Both the position numbers and the translations under genes were made by a program. 64,000 nucleotides of DNA, from assembly GCF_964656455.1 (NCBI RefSeq), contig NC_135712.1, positions 71,305,239 to 71,369,238 on the forward strand, given 5' to 3'. Every line of letters begins with the position of its first letter. Position 1 is the first letter of the stretch. The DNA is from Halichoerus grypus (taxonomy: Eukaryota; Chordata; Mammalia; Carnivora; Phocidae). This document shows, one piece after another, positions 32,866-42,645 of this stretch. The notes beneath the pieces are model-generated. The model searched no databases, was not told the DNA's origin, and was given only the letters and a program-made list of their open reading frames with translations.

Positions 32866-35155
32866 TGTCTGCAGCAGAGATATTAGCCCAAAGCTCTTCG
32901 AAGACAGTAAACTCCTGTGGGCTTTACTTTACTTTGACTGGCCAAAGGTCAAGAGGCCCATCAGTCTGCCATAGAGGAGATGTCTAGGTCCCTGTCTTCC
33001 CCTCACCTGAGAAACAGGTCTGGGGAAGCTGTAGAGGATCTTGGGGCAGCCCAAGACTCTGGCATGACAGTGAGGGGTCCAGCAGAGCCCAGATGACTCC
33101 TAATGAAGAGGAGCCTCAAGAATCTGGGGTGAGTCTAGGGCAAGATAAGTGCCTTCAAAGCACATGCAGCTTCCACTTACCTAACAAGAACCCCTAGGGG
33201 GAATGTGGGACTGCACAGAGGGCTGGGAAAGGCGGGACACACCCCTCATGCCTGAACAGTCGAGGGAGGCCAGAAGGGGATGGGAATTCCTTGAGGAAAG
33301 TAAATAAGAATGAGCAGGAGGCAGAGGGGAGAGATGGAGAGGCTGGGGCTGGGGCTAGAGAGGCAGGAGGACATGACAGAGGGGATCACAGGGCTATGGT
33401 CATAGGCTGGGAGTCACAGCTGATATAAGGAGAGAAAAGGTGCTACATCTTGGAAGTGCCAAGGAATACTGAACACTTTGTAAAATCCAAGACATTCAGG
33501 AGCCAGTAGATCCGGGCCACACAAGCCACTAGCCGAGGGATACAGGGGCATGGGCAGGGTCAAGCTCCCTGTGCGGTGCTCCTTGAGTCTTGTGCAGCAC
33601 CTCTGAAGCCCCAAGAAGAGACAGTTTGACCAAGGAAGTAGCCAGACTGAAGAAGAAGGACAAGAAGCATTAAAAAAAAAAAAAAAAAAAGTCTGGAAAT
33701 CCATGAAAGTTTGCTGAATAATAACAGATATCATTCAGTAAACAATATTTAATCCTGATAAAGCTTTGGGAGGAACTGGCAAACCACTGAGCCTTTCTTA
33801 TTAGAATGGAATTACTGATGAAAGAATTTAATTGAGGCCAATGCCCTTCCCCATAAAAGCCCAGAGCAGCCATGAAAGTCAAATGCAGCTCTTCTGAGAT
33901 GCCAGCAACACTTACCTGTGCCTCCCCAAGCCTCCTCTCCCCCCAGAAGAAACCAAAATCTCCTCAAGATGACCCCAAGGGCAGAGTAAATGTGTTGCGG
34001 ATGAAGAAATAATATGTTTCTGAGGGGGAAAAATCGTTTGCCTTTGGAAGATGGGCTTCCTTGAAATGGTCAGCCAATAGAAGGAAGCGTGAGGCCTGAT
34101 ATGGCCCTCATGTAAGAGCCCCCGTTGTTGAGGACCACGGGTCTAGAGCCCCCCCCCCCGAGGGCCCTATGAGATAAGGTGGCGCAAACATCCATTCTCT
34201 GCCCAGGGTCTTCACGATTCAAGAAGGATGTAGGCAGAGAGCGCTTTCTATGAGTTGTTGGACCCCAAGATTAGAGATTGTGCCGACCAGTCTGTAAGTA
34301 GGCGAGTCAGGTTAGGAGAGGGGGGAGGTGCTGCTGTCACAGGAAGCTCTGTGCGGCATTGCTGTCTGTGGTGGGGAAGCTGAAGGTCACCCAGAATCCA
34401 TTGCGGGGTAAGTGGAGGAAGAAAGCCAGCTAGAAGTGAGCACAGTAACACAAAGGGCCCTTACAGGCATAGTCCTGGGCAGTGCGGGGGAGGCGGGGAA
34501 GAGCGAGCAAAAGAATGCACAATATGACATGGAACCATTTATGTAAAATAAACACAGATCACAGGAAATTAGTAAAAAAAAGATGCAGAGTAAATCCACA
34601 ATTGCCTACAGAGGAGGGAGAATGGGAGGGGTGCAGGGGGGTAAGGGAATGAATAACTAACACGAGAGCAGGGCCTTGCTCAGACCAAAGAGGACAGTGT
34701 GCTTCTGCACTTGAGGTCCAAAGTCATAGGAGTGGGGGTGGCATCCAAGCGGGCCCTCCACAGGAAGACTGAAAAGTCTTTCCTTGTGGATTCAAGAAAA
34801 AGCCCCAAAACACTAGTGCTCTAGGTTCTGCTCCTACTCTCTGAAGTCACCCTAAACTGTCAGGAAAGAACTCTGCATGTGCCGGACATGTGATTGATGA
34901 AGGCTGATGGGCCAGTGGGTCAGGAAAAGAGGGGCCTCTTCCACTCGCTTGCTTCCTGGATGCCGTGGCCCATCGAGGGAACTTTGGCTCCGAATTCCAG
35001 GTATCTTTGGGTGTACAGGAGGGTGCCCCACAAAGAGGCAGCAGCAGTAGAAAGAAGTGCTACCATCCACAAGGCACGCCCAAGACACTGATGGAACTTT
35101 CTGATTCTCTCTGAAACAAGTGTTGTCATCTGAGAAGGGAGTGGCCCCCAGCAAA
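32866..35155. other. Unique sequence with an A18 tract at 33670-33688
   Basis: About 2.3 kb without recognised transposons. The stretch before the A-run (33430-33669) ends in a lysine-rich open frame stopping at TAA just before it, which could be a retrocopy tail; I cannot name a parent. C-run at 34150-34159. Confidence 0.35.
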
Positions 35156-35159
35156 CACT

Positions 35160-35265
35160 TAGGGTACATATTATTGTCAAATTGCAGATAAGTAAACTGA
35201 AGCTCCAAAAGGTGAGGCAGTTTGCCCAAGATCACACAGCTAATAAGTGTCAGAGGCAGGATTTA
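35160..35265 (-). mobile_element. MIR SINE, left piece (split by SINEC)
   Basis: 'attgcagataagtaaactgaagctccaaaaggtgaggcagtttgcccaagatcacacagctaataagtgtcagaggcaggattta' is the reverse-complement MIR signature. The element is interrupted at 35266 and resumes at 35457. Confidence 0.85.
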
Positions 35266-35456
35266 ATTTTTTTTAAAAAGATTTATTTATTTGAGGGGGG
35301 AGAGGGGCAGAGGGAAAGGGAGAGAGAGAATCTTAAGCAGACTCCCCGCTGTGTGCAGAGCCCTCTGTAGGGCTCCATCTCACAACCCTGAGATCATGAC
35401 CTGAGCTAAAATCAAGAGTTGGTCTCTTAACCAACTGAGCCACCCAGGTGCCCCGG
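35266..35456 (-). mobile_element. SINEC inserted into an MIR, minus strand
   Basis: T-rich tail 'tttttttaaaaagatttatttatttgagg' to 'cttaaccaactgagccacccagg'. The duplicated target (cagaggcaggattta, 35251-35265 and 35457-35471) is part of the MIR itself, which fixes the order of events. Confidence 0.96.
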
Positions 35457-35530
35457 CAGAGGCAGGATTTAAATTTAGGTGTGTGTGATGTCAAAACCTT
35501 ATCCAGATCCTAACCTCCATGTCACAGTGC
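35457..35530 (-). mobile_element. MIR SINE, right piece
   Basis: Continues the MIR after the SINEC: 'caggatttaaatttaggtgtgtgtgatgtcaaaaccttatccagatcctaacctccatgtc', corresponding to the MIR tRNA-like end read in reverse. Confidence 0.7.
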
Positions 35531-35552
35531 CTCCAGTGTAAGTCTTTGTGCC

Positions 35553-35585
35553 ATGCGCACGCGCGCGCGCGCACACACACACACA
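35553..35585. repeat. (GC)n(AC)n microsatellite, Z-DNA-prone
   Basis: Thirty-three bases of strictly alternating purine-pyrimidine, CG-type then CA-type. CpG-rich and likely length-polymorphic. Confidence 0.92.
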
Positions 35586-35589
35586 GGCA

Positions 35590-37160
35590 TGTTACCAAAG
35601 TTACATGTCGTGAAACAAATTCACACTCTGGTTGCTTCCAACCTGGGTTGTCACGGGCAGTGTAGAAAGGTATTTCTCAGGGGCAGACAAGGGCAGATGG
35701 GATGATTGCAGACTTCCTTGGGCAAAACCAACGAGAATGGAAAGGAAGAGACAGGGGTAGGAGGTAGAGCAGAGGGGAGAAAATGGGGAGGGTTTCCCAG
35801 GGTGGAACATGGCTTCAGAAAACCACTGAAGCCAGATCAGAGAAATGCTTTGCAACAGCCATGGAATTCCATGCAATTCCATCTGGGGCCAAGAGAAGAG
35901 ATTAAAAAAAAAAAAAAATAGTGTCATCTGAGTGGTCCTCATGCACCAACTCTTACCTGAAGTACCTCTCATGGCAGATGATGATGGCAGAGGTCAGAGA
36001 ATTTCAGGGTCTGCAGGGATATTTAGAAGTCATGGCAGCTAACTCCTCGGCAAGGTGGGGAAAGGACGGGCCGCACAAGAACGAGAACCCAGGCCTCTGG
36101 CTCGCAGGCCGGTGCTCACCACCCATGCCGCATCACCGTCCTCCAGGCAGCTTGGAGGGACAAGCCCCGCTGGCCCCCCCAGACCCTGCTCCTTCCTCTC
36201 TGCCCCGTCTCTCATCAGCAGTTTCATTCTTTCCAGGAGACAACTGCCTTTCGGGATCAGGGTGAGAGGCAGTGAGGCCAAGACATGCCTTTCAGGATTG
36301 GAGGGCAAGAGTTCGGGGGTGAAATTCTGGACAGATGAGCAGTTTGGGACGGCTGACTTCCCTCCACGCACCTTATTTTCCAGCCTCTTCTTTATGCATC
36401 CCTCTCCGACCCTTCTGAGCCGGCCCACTCTTTCTTTTTTAAACCCGGGGCAGGGGGGCATGACCTTAATTCTTCAAATCCTGTTCTGTGTATTTTTCTG
36501 AGTCAGACCCAGGGCCTGACGCAAACACAGCAGGGCGGCCCTCGGTAGGGGCATCAGAACCTGTCATAGCAGATTTTCTTTCTTTCCACCAAAGCGAGAG
36601 ACACTCCCAGAACACAAAGGACACGGAGGATCCTGTCTCCTTGGGGGATTTAATTATTGCCATTAGTGGCTCTCCTCTTCAGCAGCGGCGTCTTTGCCTC
36701 ACTGCTTCTAGAGAAGAGCATCACAGAATTTCAGCTCTTACCCAGGCGGGCGGGCCGGAGACGGACCCCCACAGGCACAGCGGGAGGGATGACGAGCGGC
36801 CACCTACGCGGTGTCAGAGGCTCTGGGCCCCCAAACACAGCCACCATTCACTAGCTGACCTCTCAAGCCTACCATCGGAGTTTTATTTATTTAGCTTTTG
36901 GGGTTTATGAGACAGTCAAAGTTCAAATATTCCTGGAGGGGACGATAGCTATGACCAGCCACTTGCCACTTGGTAGAATTTTTTGCAGATCACATTCCAA
37001 AAGCATTTTTTAGAGTGAGAGCAAAAATCAGATGGCGTAGGAAGGGAAGACAGTGGAGGGAGAGAAGGGTTCACGAATTAGAGGGGAGGGAAGGGCCCAG
37101 CAGGAGGCTGGAGCACGGAAGGCAGACAGCCTGCCTCCGCAGTTGGCCTACAACAGGGAA
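35590..37160. other. Unique sequence, partly GC-rich
   Basis: About 1.6 kb. An A15 run lies at 35905-35919. GC content rises at 36050-36200 and 36740-36830, but CpG density is not island-like. Open frames on both strands (36039-36501, 36488-36910) lack recognisable domains. Confidence 0.4.
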
Positions 37161-37164
37161 GCTC

Positions 37165-37320
37165 CGTGCGGCCCCAGCGACAGCAGGAGTCCAGGGGTCA
37201 CTTGGATCCTGTTAGACAACTGGGGCCCCTGACTTACTGAATCAGAAACTCTGGGGGTGGGGCCCAGAGTCTCTAGTTTAACAAGCGCACAGCTCTGATG
37301 CATCAAGTTCGAGAGCCACC
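37165..37320 (-). mobile_element. MER5A-like hAT MITE
   Basis: 'cttactgaatcagaaactctgggggtggggcccagagtctctagtttaacaagc' (37234-37287) and 'tctgatgcatcaagttcgagagccac' (37294-37319) give the reverse-orientation MER5A right half. The left half is more diverged. Confidence 0.75.
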
Positions 37321-37975
37321 GGCTTGCAGTGTCTGTCCTATGTGGCAAGACGGGCCCTGTATCCCACTGCTCACCAAGCTCCCTTCTCTGATTTGCCTTC
37401 TCCTGTGCCCAGCAGTGAGCCATGAGAAACCACCACTGTGTGTGGCTAGGAGCGTGCCTGGCACACGGTACAGCTCCATAGCCCTGGGAGGTGGGATGGT
37501 GACAGAGAGTAGGGCTGCCTTTGGCCCAAAGGGCAAAGGGCTTGGGTCGAGCGGGGTGAAGGGGAGTGATGAGCTGAAGGAGGTTCCCTAGGGTAGCCAC
37601 CTAGGCATCCAAGAAAGGCAAGCAGGGATCATGTTGAGTGAAGAGGCAGAAATAGAGACAGAAGCCTGCTGAAGAGGGCTCAAGCCCAGACTGAGGCCCC
37701 ACAGTGTGTGGGTTCTGGGCCATGAGGTACCCCTGGATGGGCTAGCTTACATTTTCTCTTTCTTCAGCATCTCCTCTCTTTGGGTCAATACGCTCAAGAT
37801 GCAGCTCTTTGGCCAGTTGATCTCTTGGTTCTCTCCTACCACCCTCCAACTCCTACCCCCACCCCCACCCAGGCAGCCCATGTGGCAGAGGCAAGGACAA
37901 GGAGCCCCAAGGAGACAGATGGAGAAGTCTGAAGCAATCCTCTGCAAGCCGGACCTGCCTATGAGGTCCCCTTCT
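37321..37975. other. Unique sequence, nothing recognised
   Basis: About 650 bp. C-runs at 37855-37870 give a minus-strand G-quadruplex motif. 'gtgcctggcacacggta' near 37453 may be MIR or L2 debris. Confidence 0.4.
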
Positions 37976-37977
37976 TT

Positions 37978-38070
37978 GCTCTATTTTTCTCTACAGCACT
38001 TGTCAGCATCTGAAATACTATGCTTTTTGTGTTTACTTCACTAGAATGGGAGCCCGTTGAGAATTTTTTT
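37978..38070 (+). mobile_element. L2 LINE 3' end, left piece (split by SINEC)
   Basis: 'ctctatttttctctacagcacttgtcagcatctgaaatactatg' and 'ttacttcactagaatgggagcccgttgagaat' match the L2 3' region up to the interruption at about 38071. Confidence 0.75.
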
Positions 38071-38251
38071 TAAGATTTTATTTATTTATTTGTCAGAGAG
38101 ATAGCACACAAGCAGGGGGGAGCGGCAGGCAGAGGGAGAAGCAGGCTCCCCGCTGAGCAGGGAGCCCGACGTGGGACTTGATCCCAGGATGCCGGGATCA
38201 TGACCTGAGCAGAAGGCAGACACTTAACCGAATGAGCCACCCAGGCATTCC
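38071..38251 (-). mobile_element. SINEC inserted into L2, minus strand
   Basis: 'aagattttatttatttatttgtcagag' to 'cttaaccgaatgagccacccagg'. The duplication gagaattttttt occurs at 38059-38070 and from 38252. The downstream copy is followed by an expanded T run. Confidence 0.95.
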
Positions 38252-38370
38252 GAGAATTTTTTTTTTTTTTTTTTTTTACTGAATTATTTACTGCTCAATC
38301 CTCAGGGCCTTGGACAATGCCTGGCCCACAGCAGTCATTCAATAAATATTTGTTAGAAAAAATGGATGAA
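38252..38370 (+). mobile_element. L2 LINE 3' end, right piece
   Basis: After the SINEC: 'tttactgctcaatcctcagggccttggacaatgcctggcccacagcagtcattcaataaatatttgttag', the canonical L2 3' end. Joined with 37978-38070 it gives one continuous L2 tail. Confidence 0.85.
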
Positions 38371-38829
38371 TCTTAAATGTGTACAAATCTTAAAGTTTAC
38401 CCCATGATCTATCAATATTTATTTTTAATATAAAAATGATTACTCAGATACTTGAGTAAAAATCAATACTTCATGTCCTCCACAAAGCTGGGGCTTCAGA
38501 TGCCTTTACGCACTGCAGCTCCAGACTCCGCCCCAGAGGGAAGTTTCATTTATGACCAGACCGCAGGATGAGAGAGGATGAGGCTGTGAGGGTCAGGGCC
38601 TCTGTGTGAAGGCTTTACAAAGACGTAGTAGGTCTCCATGCCTCGGCCAGATCAGTGTTTCTGAGAGGTACATGTGCAGGAAGGTTATAACCAAGTGACA
38701 AGACAATGTACACGAGCTCTGTCCCGTGCCTGGCACACGGTGAGCACCCAAGAAAGTTAGCAAGATCTCTCTTCGCCTCTGGACTCCAGTGAAATCTTGA
38801 TGAACAAGACATTCAGGGAACAGTCCTTG
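38371..38829. other. Unique sequence with a possible MIR trace
   Basis: About 460 bp. 'ccgtgcctggcacacggtgagcaccc' (38724-38749) resembles the 3' end of MIR or L2, but its surroundings do not extend the match. Confidence 0.35.
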
Positions 38830-38935
38830 TAAGACTCCTTGACCTCAGGATCAGGGACTTAGTCCCTTTGTTTCCCTAGTACTTGGCACAGTGTGTGTCT
38901 AGAAGGCCCTAAATGAATGCTTGATAAACGAAAAA
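38830..38935 (+). mobile_element. L2 LINE 3' end fragment
   Basis: 'gactccttgacctcaggatcagggac' then 'tccctagtacttggcacagtgtgtgtctagaaggccctaaatgaatgcttgataaacg' follow the L2 tail order. Confidence 0.6.
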
Positions 38936-39244
38936 TATTGTTTCCCATTGATTTTTCTGAATATTACATTATATTTCAGGCCTCGTGGCTGAAAATCATC
39001 CTAATACATATTCAGCAACATTTCTACATTAGCAAGTGGAGTACTGAACTTCCTTGCATCTTCTTAAGAGGATACAGAATCTTGAAAGTGGTTATCAGCA
39101 TGTACCCTGACTATCCCTGACCATGTGTCCTTGTGGGAGGATATGAGGAAGGATGCAAAAGGGGCATGAGACTGAATTTTTTAACCCCCCAAAACCATGG
39201 GGCATTGAAAGAATTCCCTGATGTCTTTTCCCCTGAATTTCAGG
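38936..39244. other. Unique AT-rich sequence
   Basis: About 310 bp with no recognised repeat or coding signal. Confidence 0.4.
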
Positions 39245-39386
39245 GTTAGAGCTTACAAGGGACTAAGATCATCTAGCACCAATAGCCTAATTTGACAAAT
39301 GGAGAAACCAAGACCCAGAGAGGGGAAGGGGCTTCCTGAGGGTACACAGTATGTGAAAAGCATCATCAGAACTGGAACCTTGTTCT
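39245..39386 (-). mobile_element. MIR-like SINE, left piece (split by SINEC)
   Basis: 'actaagatcatctagcacc', 'ttgacaaatggagaaaccaagacccagagaggggaaggggcttcctgagggtacacagtatgtg' and 'cagaactggaaccttgttct' give the reverse MIR order. It is interrupted at 39387. Confidence 0.7.
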
Positions 39387-39582
39387 TTTTTTCTTTTTTA
39401 AGATTTTATTTATTTATTTGAGAGAGAGAGAGTGAGAGAGAGCACATGAGAGCGGGGAGGGTCAGAGGGAGAAGCAGACTCCCTGCTGAGCGGGGAGCCT
39501 GATGTGGGACTCGATCCAGGGACTCCAGGATCATGACCTGAGCCAAAGGCAGTCGCTTAACCAACTGAGCCACCCAGGCGCC
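39387..39582 (-). mobile_element. SINEC inserted into MIR-like element, minus strand
   Basis: 'taagattttatttatttatttgagagagagag' to 'cgcttaaccaactgagccacccaggcgcc'. A perfect 15-bp duplication (ctggaaccttgttct) lies at 39372-39386 and 39583-39597. Close to consensus, hence young. Its body is very like the SINEC at 53608, sharing 'gactcgatccagggactcca'. Confidence 0.96.
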
Positions 39583-39635
39583 CTGGAACCTTGTTCTCTT
39601 GACCCCTGGTTCAACACTCTTTCCATTTTGTAGAT
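39583..39635 (-). mobile_element. MIR-like SINE, right piece
   Basis: Resumes after the SINEC with 'cttgacccctggttcaacactctttccattttg', corresponding to the end of the reverse MIR. Confidence 0.55.
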
Positions 39636-39714
39636 TTGTCTCTATCTCTTAAGAGTAGAAAGGAGAGAAAAATTCAGATTAATTCATTGTTTAAATTCTG
39701 CACTAAGAGAAAGA

Positions 39715-39945
39715 TATCAATTTGTCTATAAGGATGTTTATTGAGATTTTACTTTATACTCAGCACTGTCTTAACTACTGCAAGGCAGAAAGCAAACACA
39801 AAACTGTCCCTATCTATTGCATGGTATTGATGATGATAATAGTAAGTTTCAATTTTTGAATACGTGTTATATACAAGCATTGGGTACATTACATGTATTA
39901 TCACAAATAATTCTCACAACAGCCTTATAAATAGACTTCTGTGTT
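39715..39945. other. Probable old LINE/MIR-type fragments
   Basis: 'ggatgtttattgagattttactttatactcagcactgtcttaactactgc' (39732-39781) and 'tacattacatgtattatcacaaataattctcacaacagccttataaatag' (39887-39936) resemble common old mammalian repeats (TTTATTGAGC...CAGGCACTG and ATTATCTCATTTAATCCTCACAACA). I cannot resolve the families. Confidence 0.45.
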
Positions 39946-39949
39946 AGGC

Positions 39950-40310
39950 CTCTTTGGGTTGCTTATGACAGAAACCCAACTCAAACAAGCTTAAGAAAAA
40001 AAGGAAATTATTTGCACACAGAAATGAAAACACCAAGAGTTGTCTAGCTCTGACTAGACTGGATCCACGTGCTCAAACAATGTTGTCAGAATCTCTCGCT
40101 CCTTCCATCTCCTCTGTGTTAGCTTTACTTTCTAGTATGTTCTTTCCTTGTGATGAAAAAGATGACCTCCAGTAGCCCTGGTCCCATGAGCTTACAGTGT
40201 ATAATTTCAGAGGGAGAGCCCCCTGAGTCATCATCCACATCAGCTGTCTTCTAGAGCTTGACTGATCCTCTTTGGATCATGTGAGTACATCTGTACCAAT
40301 CATTATGTCT
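39950..40310 (+). repeat. Unclassified interspersed repeat, copy 2
   Basis: 'acagaaacccaactcaaacaagcttaag' near 39967-39994 parallels the block at 27247. Downstream text ('ctagctctgactagactggatccacgtgctcaaacaatgttgtcagaatctctcgctccttccatctc') has the character of a known old repeat that I cannot name. Confidence 0.5.
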
Positions 40311-40414
40311 AGGAAAAAGAGGTATTTTGATTGGCCACTCCACATCTTGATAGGATGTAAGAGGAGAGTCTCTTTTCTCAGTGGAATGAAGGAGAGACAA
40401 TTCATAATCCCATT

Positions 40415-40530
40415 CTGCATAGGATGAAATTGAGAGTCAAAGAAATCAAGTAACTGCCCAAGGCCATAGAGACTATTAGAAGCAGAGCTGGATAAAAACT
40501 CAACATCTTGCCTCCAAAGCTTATGTTTTT
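40415..40530 (-). mobile_element. MIR SINE fragment
   Basis: 'aggatgaaattgagagtcaaagaaatcaagtaactgcccaaggccatagagactattagaagcagagctggataaaaactc' is the reverse MIR middle region. Confidence 0.7.
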
Positions 40531-40783
40531 TTATTTTTCGTGAGTTTTTGTTGGGTTTTTTTTGGGGGGGGCGGGAGTATAACACACATACCTTAAAATT
40601 CACCATTTTAAAAGTGTACAATTCAGTGAAAATCCTGCTTTAATCATCAGGCCAGGTGTTCTCAATTTTGGTGTGATCACTGCTCAGTTGCGAAGTATGT
40701 GGTAAGCAATTTGTTGCTATAAATGGTTGAATTACCAGAGTTATTGAATGATTTACTTTTAAAAATAGAAATCAGAATTAATT
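40531..40783. other. Unique sequence with T and G runs
   Basis: Includes 'ggtttttttttgggggggg' near 40551-40571. No clear repeat family. Confidence 0.35.
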
Positions 40784-40799
40784 AAAGATTATCCCTCTA

Positions 40800-40898
40800 G
40801 GGGGACCTGGCTGGCTCAGTTGGTAGAGCATGTGACTCTTGATCTTGGGCTGGTAAGTTCAAGCCCCACACTGGGGGTAGAGCTTACTTTAAAAAAAA
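40800..40898 (+). mobile_element. Short tRNA-type SINEC, with intact duplication
   Basis: Only about 100 bp: a near-complete tRNA-like domain ('gctggctcagttggtagagcatgtgactcttgatc', B-box-like 'gttcaagcccc') followed at once by 'agcttacttt' and an A-run. The CT block and AATAAA tail are absent. A perfect 16-bp duplication (aaagattatccctcta) at 40784-40799 and 40899-40914 shows it inserted as this short form, not by later deletion. Confidence 0.93.
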
Positions 40899-41019
40899 AA
40901 AGATTATCCCTCTAATAATGCCGTCCTCATTTTTTTTCCCGATATACTTTTTTAGGTGTAGCCAGCCAAACTCCTGCTTAAGAGAGTGTTGTCACCCATT
41001 CTGAGTGTTCCCTAGGAGA

Positions 41020-41460
41020 AAATGCCACAGCTTGGAGCCCTGCTCCAGCTTGCCATAAACAAAGCTTTCCCCATTGTAAGAATGACTAGGACTCCAAGAA
41101 AGATACAGAGCATTCTAGGAACATTAATAGAAATGACAAATCTGTTCAGCAACACTGCAGATTATCAGATTAAAATTAAATCAATACCATTTCTAGATTC
41201 CAGTGATGAAGGCTAGAAAAAAAATACAATAAAAAAAGACATCCCATTCCCTAAAGACTCCAAAACATTAATAATTTTGAAATTAACTGAAAAGGACATG
41301 CAAAATCTATTCAAAGAAAATTATAAGCCTCTGAGGAAAAAAAAAAAATTACTTGAATAAACGGAGCTTCTGACTGGGAAGATTCTACATGGTAAATGGT
41401 ACAAATGCTCATGCAATCTTGGGCCACATTAATTCTCTGCTTTAGAAGGAGGGAGATGAT
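41020..41460 (+). mobile_element. Old L1 ORF2 fragment
   Basis: 'aaaatacaataaaaaaagacatcccattccctaaagactcc' and 'ggacatgcaaaatctattcaaagaaaattataagcctctg' resemble the L1 ORF2 region around 'ACAAAAGACGTGCAAGACCT...GAAAACTACAAAACA'. Heavily diverged with no frame left. Interrupted on its 3' side by the SINEC at 41476. Confidence 0.6.
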
Positions 41461-41475
41461 AATCCTGTTCTCCCC

Positions 41476-41652
41476 CAGGGGCGCCTGCATGGCTCAGTTG
41501 GTTGAGTGTCTGCCTTTGGCTGGGGTCATGATCTCGGGGTCCTGGGATCAAGCCCCGCGTCTGGCTCCCTGCTCATCGGGGAGTCTGCTTCTCCCTCTCA
41601 CTCTCCCTCTGCGCTCTCTCTCAAATAAATAAATAAAATCTTTAAAAAAAAA
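41476..41652 (+). mobile_element. SINEC, full length, young
   Basis: Complete element ending 'caaataaataaataaaatctttaaaaaaaaaa'. A perfect 15-bp duplication (aatcctgttctcccc) lies at 41461-41475 and 41653-41667. Slightly unusual head 'gcgcctgcatggctcagttgg'. Confidence 0.95.
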
Positions 41653-41667
41653 AATCCTGTTCTCCCC

Positions 41668-42259
41668 TGAGCTGCTCAGACCACATTCTGAGGGAAACCC
41701 AGACAAACTAGAACATGTCAGGGGCGGGGAGGGGCAGGGAGGCTGGTGACAGGTCTGGAAACCATGCCATACAAGGACTGAGCAGGTTAATCTGGATGTT
41801 AGAGAACTGGGGGCATTTCCTCCGGGTAAGAGAAGATTTAGGGATGGGGTCGGAAGACTGTGGCACGTGAGTATTAGACTAGCCCTGTGGGACAGCAGTG
41901 TGTGAAAATTATAGGCAGAGAGATGTCGGCTCAATCAAAAGAGCAGCTTCTGAAAGTCAGAACTGTCATCGATCTAAATTAAATAACCTTGTGAAGTAGG
42001 CAGAGTAGGTGATATTATCAGCCCTAACAAAGAGATGAGGAAAAGGTCCAGCAAGCAAAAAGGACTGGTCTGTAATCACTCAGGAGAGGAATAAGGGACT
42101 GTGGGCTCCCAGTGCTGTGCCCGCTTCTCCAGCACTGAGCTTAAAGAGATGCAGCAAAGCAGGTGCAAACAGCCAGCAATGAGGAGGTCACAGGAAAGCT
42201 ACTCATGTCAAAGCGTGACGAACAACTCTGAATATCCTGTGGAGAGAAGGCTCAGACAA
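41668..42259. other. Unique sequence with a possible MIR trace
   Basis: 'aataaccttgtgaagtaggcagagtaggtgatattatcagcc' (41981-42022) may be an MIR-type remnant. Nothing else recognised. Confidence 0.35.
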
Positions 42260-42645
42260 CGAGCAATGATTTCCTATGGGAAAGTAATGACTTCTGACAA
42301 GAAACAGGGAGCAGGAGAGCAGGAATTTCTGACAGGGGACCAGGGATTTTTGACAGGAGAGCAATGGTTTATGACAGGAAAACAGGGATTTTCTGACAGA
42401 AAATGTTGATTTCTGACAGGATGTTAGTGGACTTCTGACAAGAGAACAAGGCTTTCTGAAGAGAGTGGTGATTTCTCTTAAGACGGTGATTTTTAAAAGA
42501 AGAGTGGTCATTTCTGACACAACAGTGGTTTCTGACAGGAAAACAGTGATTGCTGATAGCAGAGCATGGATTTCTGACAGAACATTAGTGCCCATTACAC
42601 AGGACAGTAGTGATTTCTGACAGGAGGTCTTTGACAGGAATGAAG
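42260..42645 (+). repeat. Degenerate tandem array, unit about 21 bp (TTTCTGACAGGAGAGCAGTGA-like)
   Basis: TGACA cores occur at 42294, 42330, 42351, 42372, 42394, 42414, 42436, (TGAAG 42457), 42515, 42533, 42575, 42618 and 42632, with spacings mostly 20-22 bp or multiples. Between cores the text varies around 'ggagagcagtgatttc'. The 21-bp period equals seven codons, which keeps long frames open on both strands (102 codons on +, 130 on -) with repetitive peptides. Copies differ a lot, so the array is old. I know no named repeat matching it. Confidence 0.85.

Noticed and set aside
36039..36910. Overlapping 114-148-codon frames on both strands
   Set aside because: All are in GC-richer DNA where stops are rarer. 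No recognisable domain, start context or splice sites.
40800..40898. tRNA-gene-like sequence with A-box and B-box
   Set aside because: Followed by poly(A) and flanked by a 16-bp target duplication, so it is a SINE, not a tRNA gene. The same applies to the other SINEC heads.
42203..42595. 130-codon repetitive minus-strand frame, and the 102-codon + strand partner
   Set aside because: Both arise because the 21-bp tandem array has a period divisible by three. Not evidence for a repeat protein.
42260..42645. Regular repeats resembling a CRISPR array
   Set aside because: Units are about 21 bp, degenerate and contiguous without unique spacers, and the DNA is mammalian. It is a minisatellite.
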